A stretch of DNA of 64,000 nt from positions 1 to 64,000 of the forward strand of contig NZ_BJNY01000015.1 in assembly GCF_006539925.1 (NCBI RefSeq), given 5' to 3'. Below, piece after piece: positions 1 to 8,834 of this stretch. A program made the translations under genes and the position numbers. Below the pieces are notes generated by a model. That model did not search any database and was not told the DNA's origin. It was given only the letters and a program-made list of their open reading frames with translations. Origin of the DNA: Glutamicibacter uratoxydans (GTDB taxonomy: Bacteria > Actinomycetota > Actinomycetes > Actinomycetales > Micrococcaceae). The stretch's first letter is position 1. Each line of letters opens with the position of its first letter.

Positions 1-18
1 CGGATTCCCGGGAATCCG
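1..18. other. 18-bp perfect palindrome at the left edge
   Basis: The first nine bases, CGGATTCCC, are exactly mirrored by the next nine. It lies before any gene in the window, so it may be the end of a terminator hairpin for a gene to the left. There is no loop and no clear T-run, so its role is uncertain. Confidence 0.35.
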
Positions 19-180
19 CGCGCCGTGGGGTGTTTCACAAGACGAGACTTGCCTGACTTTTAAGCCCCCGAAGATGACTCGGATGCATTCACGGTACTAA
101 GGTAAGTTCTGAAACATCACCGTAGACTCAAGGCCCGCGCCTACCAGCGCAAAACCCTGTGTTCTGCGACCCGATCCCCT

Positions 181-198
181 GGTCGGCCAAAGCCGACC
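181..198 (+). other. Small stem-loop in the lpdA leader
   Basis: A 7-bp perfect stem (GGTCGGC with GCCGACC) closes a CAAA tetraloop and ends about 15 bases before the lpdA ribosome-binding site. A TAGACT hexamer at 123-128 could be a -10 box, which would place this hairpin in the 5' leader. A role in mRNA stability or translation is inference only. Confidence 0.35.
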
Positions 199-228
199 TC
201 ACTTAGCTAATTACGAGGGAGCGTTCAC

Positions 229-1608
229 GTGGCCGATTCGGCAGCAACGCAAGAATTTGATGTCCTCATCCTCGGCGGTGGATCCGCTGGATACTCGGCA
301 GCATTGCGCGCCATCCAGCTGGGCTACAGCGTCGGACTGATCGAGAAGGAGAAGCTGGGCGGCACCTGCCTGCACACCGGCTGCATCCCGACCAAGGCTT
401 ACCTGCACGCAGCTGAGCTTGCCGAGAACGCTCGCGAGGGTGCCAAGTACGGCATCAACTCCTCGCTGCAGTCCATCGACATGGCCGGAGTACGCAAGTA
501 CAAGGAAGGCATTGTTGCTGGCAAGCACAAGGGCCTTGAAGGCCTGCTGAAGATGAAGAAGGTCAACGTTATCACCGGTAACGGCCGCCTCGTCTCGCAG
601 GATTCCATCGATGTCGATGGCACCATCTACAAGGGCAAGAACATCATCCTTGCCACCGGTTCCGAGTCCAAGACCTTCGGTCTGGAAATCGGCGGCCGCA
701 TCCTCACCAGCACCGAAGCACTGAACATGGAGTCGGTGCCGAAGAGCGCCATCGTCCTGGGCGGCGGCGTGATCGGCGTCGAGTTCGCTTCCGTGTGGAA
801 CTCCTTCGGTGTGGACGTCACCATCGTTGAGGGCCTGCCATCGCTGGTTCCTAACGAAGATCCAGCCATTATCAAGGTTCTGGAGCGCGCGTTCAAGAAG
901 CGTGGCATCAAGTTCAACACCGGTGTCTTCTTCGAGAAGGTCGAGCAGGATGCCAACGGCGTCAAGGTCTCGCTGGCCGACGGCAAGGTTCTGGAAGCCG
1001 AGATCGTTCTGGTGGCCGTGGGCCGCGGTCCAGTTACCGCAAACCTGGGCTACGAAGAGCAGGGCATCACCATCGACCGTGGCTTCGTCATCACCAACGA
1101 GCGCCTGCACACCGGCGTAGGCAACATCTACGCCATCGGCGACATCGTTCCAGGTGTCCAGCTGGCACACCGCGGCTACCAGCACGGCCGCTTCGTGGCC
1201 GAGGAAATCGCTGGCCTGAAGCCAACCATCGTCGAGGACATCAACATCCCGAAGGTGACCTTCTGCGAGCCTGAGATCGCCTCCGTGGGCTACTCCGAGC
1301 CAAAGGCTAAGGAGAAGTTCGGCGCCGACCAGATCGAGACCACCGAGTACAACCTGGCCGGCAACGGCAAGTCCTCGATCCTGGGCACCAGCGGCATCAT
1401 CAAGATGGTCCGCGTCAAGAACGGCCCAATCGTGGGCGTTCACGGCATCGGCGGCCGCATCGGCGAGCAGATCGGCGAAGCACAGCTGATCGTGAACTGG
1501 GAAGCATTCCCAGAAGATGTTGCACAGCTAATCCATGCGCACCCAACCCAGAACGAGTCCCTGGGCGAGGCAGCTATGGCTCTGGCCGGCGCTCCTCTGC
1601 ACGGCTAA
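229..1608 (+). CDS. lpdA: Dihydrolipoyl dehydrogenase (E3)
   Basis: This is the FAD flavoprotein E3, which reoxidises dihydrolipoamide on the E2 subunits of pyruvate, 2-oxoglutarate and branched-chain dehydrogenases and passes electrons to NAD+. The 459-residue length is normal. The N-terminal Rossmann motif GGGSAG is near residues 16-21, the redox disulfide is Cys47/Cys52 in GGTCLHTGCIPTK, and the C-terminal active-site pair is His438/Glu443 in HAHPTQNE. A second glycine-rich NAD site, LGGGVIGVEFAS, lies mid-protein. The start is GTG with ACGAGGGA at 213-220 upstream. It is followed by a hairpin and then by the E2 gene, its partner. Confidence 0.95.
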   Translation: MADSAATQEFDVLILGGGSAGYSAALRAIQLGYSVGLIEKEKLGGTCLHTGCIPTKAYLHAAELAENAREGAKYGINSSLQSIDMAGVRKYKEGIVAGKHKGLEGLLKMKKVNVITGNGRLVSQDSIDVDGTIYKGKNIILATGSESKTFGLEIGGRILTSTEALNMESVPKSAIVLGGGVIGVEFASVWNSFGVDVTIVEGLPSLVPNEDPAIIKVLERAFKKRGIKFNTGVFFEKVEQDANGVKVSLADGKVLEAEIVLVAVGRGPVTANLGYEEQGITIDRGFVITNERLHTGVGNIYAIGDIVPGVQLAHRGYQHGRFVAEEIAGLKPTIVEDINIPKVTFCEPEIASVGYSEPKAKEKFGADQIETTEYNLAGNGKSSILGTSGIIKMVRVKNGPIVGVHGIGGRIGEQIGEAQLIVNWEAFPEDVAQLIHAHPTQNESLGEAAMALAGAPLHG

Positions 1609-1622
1609 CGACGCATTTGAGT

Positions 1623-1660
1623 CATTCAGGCAGCGCGTTTTCTGGCGCGCTGCCTGAATG
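1623..1660 (+). terminator. Hairpin between lpdA and sucB
   Basis: A perfect 15-bp inverted repeat (1623-1637 with 1646-1660) has an 8-base loop. No T-run follows, so it may be a U-less terminator, an attenuator or an mRNA-stabilising hairpin that sets the E3/E2 ratio. Confidence 0.55.
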
Positions 1661-1724
1661 GACTAGGCTCGGAGGCAACGCCTCCTACAGAATTCAAGCT
1701 TTATAAACGAGGAGATACGGGACG

Positions 1725-3458
1725 ATGTCTGAAACCGTAAACCTACCCGCACTGGGTGAAAGCGTTACCGAGGGTACGGTAACCCGCTGGCTGAAGCAGG
1801 TCGGCGACCGTGTTGAGGTAGACGAGCCGTTGGTGGAAGTTTCCACCGACAAGGTAGACACCGAGGTTCCTTCGCCAGTTGCTGGCATTATTGAAGAAAT
1901 CTTTGTCGCCGAGGACGAGGAAGCCGAAGTTGGCGCACCTCTGGTCCGCATTGGCGACGGTTCGGGCGCCGGCGAAGCCGCTGCCCCAGCCGCACCTGCA
2001 GCCGAAGAGGCGCCAGCTGCCGCACCTGCCCAGGAAGCACCAGCAGCACCTGCCGCTGAAGCTGCTCCTGCTGCACCAGCAGCCGGCGGCGCAGCTTCCG
2101 GCACCGAAATCACCTTGCCGGCACTGGGCGAATCGGTCACCGAAGGTACCGTCACCCGCTGGTTGAAGGAAGTCGGCGAAGAAGTAGCAGTCGACGAGCC
2201 TCTGGTTGAGGTTTCCACCGACAAGGTCGACACCGAGGTTCCTTCCCCGGTTGCCGGCACCCTGCTGGAAATCCGCGTCCCAGAAGACGAGACCGCTGAA
2301 GTTGGCGCTGTTATTGCTGTCATCGGTGCCGCCGGCGCCGCTGCCCCAGCACCTGCCGCCCCAGCCGCTCCAGCTCCGGCTGCAGCACCTGCACCTGCCG
2401 CTCCAGCAGCTCCAGTAGCAGCTCCGGCTCCAGCAGCCGCTCCTGCTCCTGCCGCAGCCCCTGCGCCAGCCGCCGCACCTGCACCAGCTGCAGCTCCAGC
2501 TGCTCCTGCCGCTGAGTCCAACGACTCCGGCTATGTCACTCCACTGGTCCGCCGCCTGGCCAACCAGCACGGCATTGACATCGCATCGGTCAAGGGCACC
2601 GGCGTCGGTGGCCGCATCCGCAAGCAGGACGTGCTTGACGCGGTAGCAGCCAAGGAAGCAGCAGCAGCTGCTCCGGCAGCCGCTGCAGCACCTGCTGCCG
2701 CAAAGCCAGCCGCACCAGCAGTCGAGGCTTCCTCGCTGCGCGGCACCACCGTCAAGGCTCCACGCATCCGCCAGGTCATCGCCCGCCGCATGCGCGAATC
2801 GCTGGACATCTCGACTCAGCTGACCCAGGTCCACGAGATCGACATGACCCGCATTGTGAACCTGCGCGCCAAGGCCAAGGCCAGCTTCAAGGCAACCAAC
2901 GGTGTCAACCTGACCTACCTGCCATTCATCGCCAAGGCAGTCACCGAGGCACTGAAGGCTCACCCATCGGTGAACGCCAACTACGATGAGGAAAAGCAGG
3001 AGATCACCTACCACAACGCCGAGCACCTCGGCTTCGCGGTGGACTCCGAAAAGGGCCTGCTGGTTCCAGTTGTCTCCAACGCAGGCGATCTGAACCTTGC
3101 TGGCTTGGCCAACAAGATCGCCGACGTTGCAGCACGCACCCGCGGCAACAAGATCGGCCCGAACGAGCTGTCCGGCGGCACCTTCACCATCACCAACATT
3201 GGTTCGGTAGGCGCACTGTTCGACACCCCGATCATCAACCAGCCAGAGGTTGCCATCCTGGGCACCGGCACCATCGTGAAGCGCCCAGCGGTCATCACCG
3301 ACGCTGAGGGCAACGACTCGATCGCCATCCGCCACATGATGTACCTGTGCCTGACCTACGATCACCGTCTGGTTGACGGCGCTGACGCCGGTCGCTTCCT
3401 GCAGACCGTCAAGGCACGTCTTGAAGGCGGCGCATTCGAAGGCGAACTGGGCCTCTAA
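1725..3458 (+). CDS. sucB: Dihydrolipoamide acyltransferase (E2) with two lipoyl domains
   Basis: This is the E2 core of a 2-oxoacid dehydrogenase complex, which moves the acyl group from lipoamide to CoA. Residues 1-78 and about 127-204 are two near-identical lipoyl domains, with lipoyl lysines K43 and K167 in STDKVDTE. They are joined by Ala/Pro-rich swinging linkers. A peripheral-subunit binding domain (about 270-307, [16 protein letters not shown]) and the catalytic domain (about 345-577) with [11 protein letters not shown] follow. By homology to mycobacterial DlaT, such E2 proteins often serve both pyruvate and 2-oxoglutarate dehydrogenases, so the exact acyl substrate is not fixed. It has a clear AGGAG site. 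The lipoate genes lipB and lipA lie downstream. Confidence 0.93.
   Translation: MSETVNLPALGESVTEGTVTRWLKQVGDRVEVDEPLVEVSTDKVDTEVPSPVAGIIEEIFVAEDEEAEVGAPLVRIGDGSGAGEAAAPAAPAAEEAPAAAPAQEAPAAPAAEAAPAAPAAGGAASGTEITLPALGESVTEGTVTRWLKEVGEEVAVDEPLVEVSTDKVDTEVPSPVAGTLLEIRVPEDETAEVGAVIAVIGAAGAAAPAPAAPAAPAPAAAPAPAAPAAPVAAPAPAAAPAPAAAPAPAAAPAPAAAPAAPAAESNDSGYVTPLVRRLANQHGIDIASVKGTGVGGRIRKQDVLDAVAAKEAAAAAPAAAAAPAAAKPAAPAVEASSLRGTTVKAPRIRQVIARRMRESLDISTQLTQVHEIDMTRIVNLRAKAKASFKATNGVNLTYLPFIAKAVTEALKAHPSVNANYDEEKQEITYHNAEHLGFAVDSEKGLLVPVVSNAGDLNLAGLANKIADVAARTRGNKIGPNELSGGTFTITNIGSVGALFDTPIINQPEVAILGTGTIVKRPAVITDAEGNDSIAIRHMMYLCLTYDHRLVDGADAGRFLQTVKARLEGGAFEGELGL
1737..2334 (+). repeat. Tandem lipoyl-domain duplication in sucB
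   Basis: Two copies of the lipoyl domain coding sequence (about 1737-1960 and 2109-2334) share long identical peptide blocks such as [18 protein letters not shown]. They are separated by an Ala/Pro linker. A second, longer Ala/Pro low-complexity run follows to about 2510. Confidence 0.8.
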
Positions 3459-3487
3459 GGATTCCAGATCACCCTAGACGCTAGGTA

Positions 3488-3530
3488 GAGAAGGTCGCTC
3501 CTCCCTTTATGGGGAAGGGGCGATTTTCTC
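3488..3530 (+). terminator. Terminator after sucB
   Basis: GAGAA at 3488 pairs with TTCTC ending at 3530, around an inner CGC/GCG and C-rich/G-rich stem with mismatches and wobbles. The right side is T-rich (ATTTTCTCGTTTTC). It lies just after the E2 gene, so it probably ends that transcript. Confidence 0.6.
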
Positions 3531-3557
3531 GTTTTCTACGTTCGGTCGAATATCGAT

Positions 3558-3563
3558 TAGGCT
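3558..3563 (+). promoter_or_regulatory. -10 hexamer for a leaderless start
   Basis: TAGGCT ends six bases before the ATG at 3570, and no Shine-Dalgarno is visible. No convincing -35 was found. Confidence 0.4.
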
Positions 3564-3569
3564 AGTAGT

Positions 3570-3920
3570 ATGAACATCCTGTTTTCCATTCTGATTTTCG
3601 TGCATATCCTAGGCGCAGCAGCAATTTTCGGCGGCTGGCTGGCCAACTTCAAAACTCCAACCGTCACCAACTGGCAGTGGATTGGTGCACTGGTACAGCT
3701 GATCACCGGTCTGGCTATGGTCGGCCTTGCTGAAGCAAATGGCGGAGACGTCAACCACATCAAAATCGGCGTAAAGGCAGTAATCGCGATCATCGTCGTC
3801 GTAGCAGCTTTCATCGGCCGCAAGAAGGTCAAGGCAGGCGAGGAAGTTTCCAAGGGCCTGGCACACGCTGTTGGCGGCATGACCTTCATCAACATCGCAG
3901 TGGCAGTACTCTGGAGCTAA
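3570..3920 (+). CDS. Small four-helix membrane protein, function unknown
   Basis: I do not recognise a named family. The 116 residues form four likely membrane helices (about 3-24, 36-54, 67-83 and 97-115). A short acidic and polar loop, EANGGDVNH, lies after helix 2, and a basic stretch, GRKKVKAGEE, between helices 3 and 4 suggests a cytoplasmic loop. The start at ATG 3570 has no Shine-Dalgarno but follows a -10-like hexamer by six bases. It sits alone between terminators, after the E2 gene and convergent with a membrane kinase gene. A small transporter-like or haem/redox membrane protein is possible, but nothing in the sequence decides this. Confidence 0.75.
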   Translation: MNILFSILIFVHILGAAAIFGGWLANFKTPTVTNWQWIGALVQLITGLAMVGLAEANGGDVNHIKIGVKAVIAIIVVVAAFIGRKKVKAGEEVSKGLAHAVGGMTFINIAVAVLWS

Positions 3921-3938
3921 GCTGCTGAGAAATTCCAC

Positions 3939-3976
3939 GCCCCGGCGCCTTCGAGCATAGGCGCCGGGGCATTTTT
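3939..3976. terminator. Strong terminator between convergent genes
   Basis: A perfect 11-bp GC-rich stem (3939-3949 with 3960-3970) is followed by a run of five T at 3972-3976. It ends the membrane-protein transcript and lies five bases beyond the kinase stop codon on the other strand. Confidence 0.85.
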
Positions 3977-3980
3977 CTGC

Positions 3981-5480
3981 CTATTTTTGCCGGCTGATGA
4001 CATTTCCCAGACGCCACTGCCCATCGACCAGTTTGACCTGCACCTTGATCCATTCCTCATCGCCGGCTTCAACTTCATGCCGCACCTTTCCTGACTTATC
4101 AGCATAGGTGTACCCGCTCATGCTCGACCTCGCGCCGAGCACAACTTCGTCGCCCTGTCCGCGTGCGACCACGTGCAAGTCCTGCAAAGAAGTGTGAAGA
4201 CCCTGGATGTGCAATCCCAGTTTCCCTAGGTCCTCCACTGTCTTCTGGTCTCGGACAAGCTGCTCGGAGCCCTTCGCATAAATTCTCGACAGCGCCTTGG
4301 AATCCGAGGAATTGATCGCCTGGTCCCGTTGGTTCGAAAGCCTTACGAACGAGGAAATGACAGTATCCGATTCCATGGCACAGGCAGGTACTTGCGCGAC
4401 GTCTTTTATTCGGCAAGGCTCCTGCATACTCGGTTCTGCAGCGACCGCTGGCGACTGCGCCTGTTGACCGGATGAAAGCAGCGAGACACCAAAAAAGCTC
4501 GCGGCCACCACACCGGCCGCAATCAAGACTGAAGCGGCAATCCTGCGGGCCCCAGGCGTCCTGTGCAGCGCGTGCCCCTGCCATCCCGGTTCCGCCTGCG
4601 TACCTTCTCTACGGCGCTTGGCTTCATGCCTACGCTTCTTTGAAGCCTGCACCGGGTGAATGGTTTCCATCAAGTGGTTTGTTTCGGTGTCGATACACCC
4701 TTCCCAATGAATCGGTTTCGCTTGGGTGCTGGAAAACAGTGTTCTAGCAAATTGCTCTGCGGTTGGGCGCTCATAGGGATCATCACACAGCGAATCAGCG
4801 ATGAGGCACTGAATAATTTCGGGGACATCTGGAAATTTCAGCCGGACAGGCGGCCGACAGATCGTTTCCTCGGGAGGATTGCCCGAGAGCAAGAACCACA
4901 GGCAAGCTCCGAGTGCAAAAACGTCCTGCTCCCCCACTGAAGCTTCTGGGGCACCGCTGAATACCTCGGGAGCGATGAATCCCGGCGTTCCAGCCGGCTG
5001 CGTTGACTGCGCGGCGAGTGCGGACTCTTGAAAGTCAATAATCTTCGGCATCCCGGAGGCCGTCAGCAGGATGTTCTCCGGCGATATGTCCCCATGCCTG
5101 ATACCGCCGGCATGAAGTCCACTGATAGTTTGCGCGATGGGTGCCAGCGCCGTCACCGCTTCGCCGAGCGATACGGCCGAGCGCTGCCTGACCAGCGAAG
5201 CCAGGCTTCCGCCCGGGCAGTACTCCATCAACAGCCCTTCGCCGAAATCCGTGCTGAGCATCCCGTAAAAATCGACGACATATTTCTGCTTCAGGCCGAC
5301 GTTTTCTTGCATCAACGACGCAAGATTTTCCGAATCACCGGCAAGTTTGAGCACAAGATAAGTTTGGTCTGATTCTCGACGAATCAGCCAAACTTTACAT
5401 GGTGACTTGGCTGTTAGCGGCTTTATTGTCATATACCCGGGGCACGTAGGCCACGCCAGGACGTTACCTATTTCACTCAT
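3981..5480 (-). CDS. Atypical membrane-anchored Ser/Thr protein kinase
   Basis: The kinase domain spans about residues 20-252. One transmembrane helix (about 314-337) follows a very basic juxtamembrane stretch (KKRRHEAKRRR), and about 160 extracytoplasmic residues of no recognised fold come last. Several kinase landmarks remain: Lys45 (VLKLAG), Glu59, catalytic Asp131 and Asn136 in HGDISPENILL, and APE at 170-172. The HRD arginine is Gly130, the DFG glycine is Gln151 (DFQ), and no glycine-rich loop is visible at 21-31. It may therefore be weakly active or a pseudokinase. I chose ATG 5480; a TTG at 5513 would extend it by 11 residues. It lies between the E2 gene and lipB, on the opposite strand. 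Confidence 0.8.
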   Translation of the reverse strand: MSEIGNVLAWPTCPGYMTIKPLTAKSPCKVWLIRRESDQTYLVLKLAGDSENLASLMQENVGLKQKYVVDFYGMLSTDFGEGLLMEYCPGGSLASLVRQRSAVSLGEAVTALAPIAQTISGLHAGGIRHGDISPENILLTASGMPKIIDFQESALAAQSTQPAGTPGFIAPEVFSGAPEASVGEQDVFALGACLWFLLSGNPPEETICRPPVRLKFPDVPEIIQCLIADSLCDDPYERPTAEQFARTLFSSTQAKPIHWEGCIDTETNHLMETIHPVQASKKRRHEAKRRREGTQAEPGWQGHALHRTPGARRIAASVLIAAGVVAASFFGVSLLSSGQQAQSPAVAAEPSMQEPCRIKDVAQVPACAMESDTVISSFVRLSNQRDQAINSSDSKALSRIYAKGSEQLVRDQKTVEDLGKLGLHIQGLHTSLQDLHVVARGQGDEVVLGARSSMSGYTYADKSGKVRHEVEAGDEEWIKVQVKLVDGQWRLGNVISRQK

Positions 5481-5573
5481 ATTTCCGTTGTACCGGAGAA
5501 TAATAAAAAGCAAACTGGTTATCCACAGGCACTGCTACATTCCGTCGAATTAGCGAGGTTTCGTTGAACGGCG

Positions 5574-5579
5574 TAGGGT
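5574..5579 (+). promoter_or_regulatory. -10 hexamer for leaderless lipB
   Basis: TAGGGT lies seven bases before the lipB ATG, and there is no Shine-Dalgarno between them. Confidence 0.4.
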
Positions 5580-5586
5580 ATTTTGC

Positions 5587-6234
5587 ATGGCGATCGAATT
5601 CGAAAGAGTCGGACTCGGCACAAAATATGTACCTTATATGCAAGCCTGGGACTACCAGATCCAGTTGCATGATGCAGTAGCCGCGGACGAACAAACCCCC
5701 AAAGTCCTATTCCTAGAACACGAAGCAGTGTACACAGCAGGAAAACGGACTGAGCCTGAAGACCTACCCCTCGACGGTACCCCTGTTGTTGACGTAGATC
5801 GCGGAGGCAAACTCACCTGGCACGGTCCAGGGCAGCTCATTGGTTATCCCATAGTCAAACTACGCAAAATCAGCGCCATTCGACTGTATGTGGAAACCTT
5901 GGAACAAGCACTCATCAACGTCATTGATGAGTATGGAATCCCTACCGTTCAGGTCAAGGGCCGTTCCGGTGTTTGGGTTCCAGGCAAGGACGGAGAGCAG
6001 GACCGCAAAATTGCGGCCATTGGCATCCGCATCAACCACGGAGTGACAATGCACGGCTTTGCCCTGAATTGTTCGAATGATCTCACTGCGTACGAACAGA
6101 TCATCCCGTGCGGCATTTCAGATGCCGGAGTCACTACAATGTCTAAGGAGCTGGGACGAGAAGTGTCTCCCAGCGATGTAGTCGATCGGGTGCAGGAAGA
6201 GATTGAGCGTCTCCTCAGCCCACAAGTCGTCTAG
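5587..6234 (+). CDS. lipB: Octanoyl-[acyl carrier protein]:protein octanoyltransferase
   Basis: LipB moves octanoate from acyl carrier protein to the lipoyl lysine of E2 proteins, the first step of lipoate synthesis. The 215 residues match the family. The substrate-site motif [17 protein letters not shown] is at about 72-88, the catalytic pair is Lys141 (RKIAAIGIR) and Cys175 ([10 protein letters not shown]), and HGFALN is also present. The ATG at 5587 has no Shine-Dalgarno and a -10-like TAGGGT seven bases upstream. It is 32 bases ahead of lipA, and the target E2 gene is only 2 kb away. Confidence 0.95.
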   Translation: MAIEFERVGLGTKYVPYMQAWDYQIQLHDAVAADEQTPKVLFLEHEAVYTAGKRTEPEDLPLDGTPVVDVDRGGKLTWHGPGQLIGYPIVKLRKISAIRLYVETLEQALINVIDEYGIPTVQVKGRSGVWVPGKDGEQDRKIAAIGIRINHGVTMHGFALNCSNDLTAYEQIIPCGISDAGVTTMSKELGREVSPSDVVDRVQEEIERLLSPQVV

Positions 6235-6266
6235 ACAACAATTCCTTCCCTAAGAAAGAGCAGTCC

Positions 6267-7268
6267 ATGAGCATCGAGCCAGAAGGCCGTCGACTACTTC
6301 GCGTTGAAAAGCGCAATGCTGCCGTTCCCGTTGAGCGCAAGCCTGACTGGATTAAGGCCAAACTCAATATCGGTCCTGAATATGTCAGCCTGAAGAACCT
6401 GGTGCAGTCCGAAGGCCTGCACACCGTCTGCGAAGAAGCAGGCTGCCCGAACATCTTCGAGTGCTGGGAAGACCGCGAGGCTTCGTTCCTCATTGGCGGT
6501 TCCGAATGCACCCGTCGGTGCGACTTCTGCCAGATCGACACCGGCAAGCCGGCTGCCTTGGATCGTTCGGAGCCATTCAAGGTGGCAATGAGCGTGAAGA
6601 AGATGGACCTGCGCTATGCAACCGTCACCGGCGTGGCCCGCGACGACCTTGAAGACGAGGGCGTCTGGCTGTACGCAGAAACCGTGCGCCGCATCCACCA
6701 GTTCAACGAGAACACCGGCGTGGAACTGCTGATCCCAGACTTCTCGGGCAAGCCGGAGAACCTGGACGCAATCTGCGACTCGGCCCCCGAGGTCTATGCG
6801 CACAACGTTGAAACCGTTCCGCGCATCTTCAAGCGCATCCGCCCCGCATTCCGCTACGACCGCTCCATGGATGTCATCACCCATGGCCACAAGCGCGGAC
6901 TGATCACCAAGTCGAACCTGATCTTGGGCATGGGCGAGACCCGTGAAGAAATTTCCGAGGCAATGCGCGACCTGCATGAAGCAGGCTGCGATTTGCTGAC
7001 CATCACCCAGTACCTGCGCCCAACCGAGCGCCACCTTCCGGTGGACCGCTGGGTCAAGCCACAGGAGTTCCTGGAACTGCAGCAAGAAGCCGAAGAAATC
7101 GGTTTCGCTGGCGTCATGTCCGGCCCCTTGGTCCGTTCTTCCTACCGTGCCGGCCGCCTCTGGGCCGGTGCTATGCGCAAGAAGGGCCGCGAGATTCCTG
7201 AGGCGTTGTCCCACATCGAATCCTCGGGCCACACCCGCCAGGAAGCTGCCTCGCTGATCAACGGCTAG
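6267..7268 (+). CDS. lipA: Lipoyl synthase
   Basis: A radical SAM enzyme that inserts two sulfurs into protein-bound octanoate. The auxiliary 4Fe-4S cluster ligands are in [12 protein letters not shown] (CX4CX5C) and the SAM cluster ligands in CTRRCDFC (CX3CX2C). The C-terminal [11 protein letters not shown] serine-containing motif is also there. The 333-residue length is usual for actinobacteria. An AAGAAAGAG ribosome site precedes the ATG. It forms an operon with lipB and completes the lipoylation of the neighbouring E2. Confidence 0.96.
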   Translation: MSIEPEGRRLLRVEKRNAAVPVERKPDWIKAKLNIGPEYVSLKNLVQSEGLHTVCEEAGCPNIFECWEDREASFLIGGSECTRRCDFCQIDTGKPAALDRSEPFKVAMSVKKMDLRYATVTGVARDDLEDEGVWLYAETVRRIHQFNENTGVELLIPDFSGKPENLDAICDSAPEVYAHNVETVPRIFKRIRPAFRYDRSMDVITHGHKRGLITKSNLILGMGETREEISEAMRDLHEAGCDLLTITQYLRPTERHLPVDRWVKPQEFLELQQEAEEIGFAGVMSGPLVRSSYRAGRLWAGAMRKKGREIPEALSHIESSGHTRQEAASLING

Positions 7269-7304
7269 TCACAGGCTAGCTGGCAGCTGCAGACGGAAAA
7301 GTCA

Positions 7305-7352
7305 GGGCTCTGGCGCCACCAAGTTTCTTCAAGCTCGGTGGCGGCGGAGCCC
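7305..7352 (+). terminator. Hairpin after lipA
   Basis: A 16-bp stem with two mismatches (7305-7320 with 7337-7352) encloses a 16-base loop. No T-run follows. Its position 36 bases after the lipA stop suggests a U-less terminator. Confidence 0.55.
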
Positions 7353-7443
7353 GACTACGTTGAGGCGGGCATCAGCTAGCTGCTGCGCACGTCGCAGCGT
7401 CTTCGAAAATGAACATAGAAATCTCGGGTAGAATTGAGGCACT

Positions 7444-8196
7444 ATGGCCAAAAACTCCGATAACGATGCCGCCTCGCAGCCAAAGCGCGGTCTCTTTTCA
7501 CGTAAACCAAAAGCTGAGAAGCAGAATAAAGAGCCAGGTCGCCTAAAGCAGATCGGCCAGGTCTTCCAGATGACCCGCCGCTACGACCCTATGGTCGTTT
7601 GGTGGATGTTGCTGGCAGCCTTGGGCGTTATCGCTGTAGGCCTGATCATTGGCATGTTGATCAACAACGTGGTCACCATGCTGATCATCGCCATCCCATT
7701 GGCACTGCTGGCAGCAATGTTCATCATGTCTCGACGAGCCGAGAAAGCCGCCTTCTCGCAGCTGGTCGGCCGCCCCGGCGCCGCCGGCGCAGCCATGAGC
7801 GTCCTGCGTCGCGGCTGGATCTTGAAGGAAGAACCGGTTGCCTACAACCGCCATCAGGACCTGGTCTTCATGGCGATTGGCCGTCCGGGCGTCGTGCTTG
7901 TCACCGAAGGTCCTACCGGGCGCGTGCGCGAACTGGCGATTGCCGAACGCAAGCGCATCGGCCGAGTGCTGAACAACGTGCCGATCCATGTCATCAACGC
8001 TGGCCAAGAAGAAGGCCAGGTTGAACTGCAGGACGTCGCCAAGAAGATGAAGAAGCTTCCAAAGTCGATCACCAAGCTCGAAGTTTCGGCAGTCGACAAG
8101 CGTCTTGGCACGCTGACTGCGAACCGCTTGCCTATTCCAAAGGGCATCGATCCAAATCGCGTCCGGCCCAACCGCCGTGCAACCCGCGGCCGCTAA
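7444..8196 (+). CDS. DUF4191 integral membrane protein
   Basis: A conserved actinobacterial protein of unknown function that follows lipA in mycobacteria as well (Rv2219 position). The 250 residues begin with a basic cytoplasmic segment and then two membrane helices at about 51-71 and 75-96. A cytoplasmic domain of about 150 residues rich in Arg and Lys follows and ends in RPNRRATRGR. A TAGAAT hexamer at 7429-7434, nine bases before the ATG, is a likely -10, leaving a leader of only a few bases. It is convergent with the RDD gene across a shared terminator. Confidence 0.85.
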   Translation: MAKNSDNDAASQPKRGLFSRKPKAEKQNKEPGRLKQIGQVFQMTRRYDPMVVWWMLLAALGVIAVGLIIGMLINNVVTMLIIAIPLALLAAMFIMSRRAEKAAFSQLVGRPGAAGAAMSVLRRGWILKEEPVAYNRHQDLVFMAIGRPGVVLVTEGPTGRVRELAIAERKRIGRVLNNVPIHVINAGQEEGQVELQDVAKKMKKLPKSITKLEVSAVDKRLGTLTANRLPIPKGIDPNRVRPNRRATRGR

Positions 8197-8204
8197 AGCC
8201 CGAT

Positions 8205-8244
8205 AAACCAAAAGAAACCGCCCATGAGCGGTTTCTTTTGGTTT
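8205..8244. terminator. Bidirectional terminator
   Basis: A perfect 17-bp stem (8205-8221 with 8228-8244) has a 6-base loop. The A-rich left arm and T-rich right arm give U-rich RNA in either direction, so it can serve both the DUF4191 gene and the opposing RDD gene. Confidence 0.88.
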
Positions 8245-8275
8245 AAGCCGAAGTTCGGCCTGGCCAGAAATGTTC

Positions 8276-8713
8276 CTATCTGATGTTGACCAAGATGCTC
8301 TTGGCAAGGCGGTCGTGCAATCCCCGCTGGTCTTTGTCGATCACGAGGGCTGGAACGAACAGGCACAGAAGCACAGATCTAATCAACCCCTGCAAGGACT
8401 TGAGCGCCTTGCCTTCCATGGATTGAACCTGCATCCCGAAGATGCGGTGCCCCAACGAGTGCCCTAGCAGGCCCACGCCCAAAAGCTGTCCGGCGAGGAA
8501 TACTAGCAGGGTTGCTAATTCGTGGGAATTGAACAGCCAATAGCTGACCAGCATCGACAGGCCCCAGTCCAAGCAGACCGCCAGCAGCCTGCGGGGGAAT
8601 CTTGCCACCGAACCCGGGCCGCGCTCGGGGCGGCCCAACCCTTCGCCGGGCCATTGCTGCGAGTTGAGCTGAGGCGGGCCTTCAAGCCACGAACTAAAGT
8701 CTTTACGTTCCAC
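8276..8713 (-). CDS. RDD-family membrane protein
   Basis: The 145 residues carry the RDD signature: RRLLAVCLDW with Asp49 in the first helix, HSLGHRIFGMQV after helix 2, and DRLAKSILV at the end. Three membrane helices lie at about 43-60, 66-86 and 110-126. The family is broad and includes putative transporters, so no substrate can be named. The same order (DUF4191, RDD, glnA) occurs in mycobacteria. The start is GTG 8713 with no Shine-Dalgarno but a TAGACT box six bases upstream. Confidence 0.85.
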   Translation of the reverse strand: MERKDFSSWLEGPPQLNSQQWPGEGLGRPERGPGSVARFPRRLLAVCLDWGLSMLVSYWLFNSHELATLLVFLAGQLLGVGLLGHSLGHRIFGMQVQSMEGKALKSLQGLIRSVLLCLFVPALVIDKDQRGLHDRLAKSILVNIR

Positions 8714-8719
8714 GCTCCA

Positions 8720-8725
8720 AGTCTA
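8720..8725 (-). promoter_or_regulatory. -10 hexamer for the leaderless RDD gene
   Basis: TAGACT on the minus strand lies exactly six bases before the GTG start codon, the spacing expected when transcription begins at the start codon itself. Confidence 0.5.
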
Positions 8726-8834
8726 TCTAGCCTGTCTGTGTAATCTTTCTGGAGCGTTACTGAGAAACAAACTGAAAATTAATTGGCTTGTTCCCCCAAC
8801 TCAGAGACGTACGACACGCCCAAACTGCGCGCAT

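Noticed and set aside
1694-2521. Minus-strand Ala/Gly repeat frame opposite sucB
   Set aside because: Low-complexity shadow of the same GC-rich repeats on the coding strand.
1743-3365. Long minus-strand frame opposite sucB, rich in Cys, Trp and Gly
   Set aside because: It is the mirror of the Ala/Pro-rich linker codons of sucB. It has no ribosome site or family motif.
8751-8775. GTTAC and GAAAC further upstream of glnA as a second GlnR site
   Set aside because: The two half-sites are only three bases apart instead of six, so the required spacing is absent.
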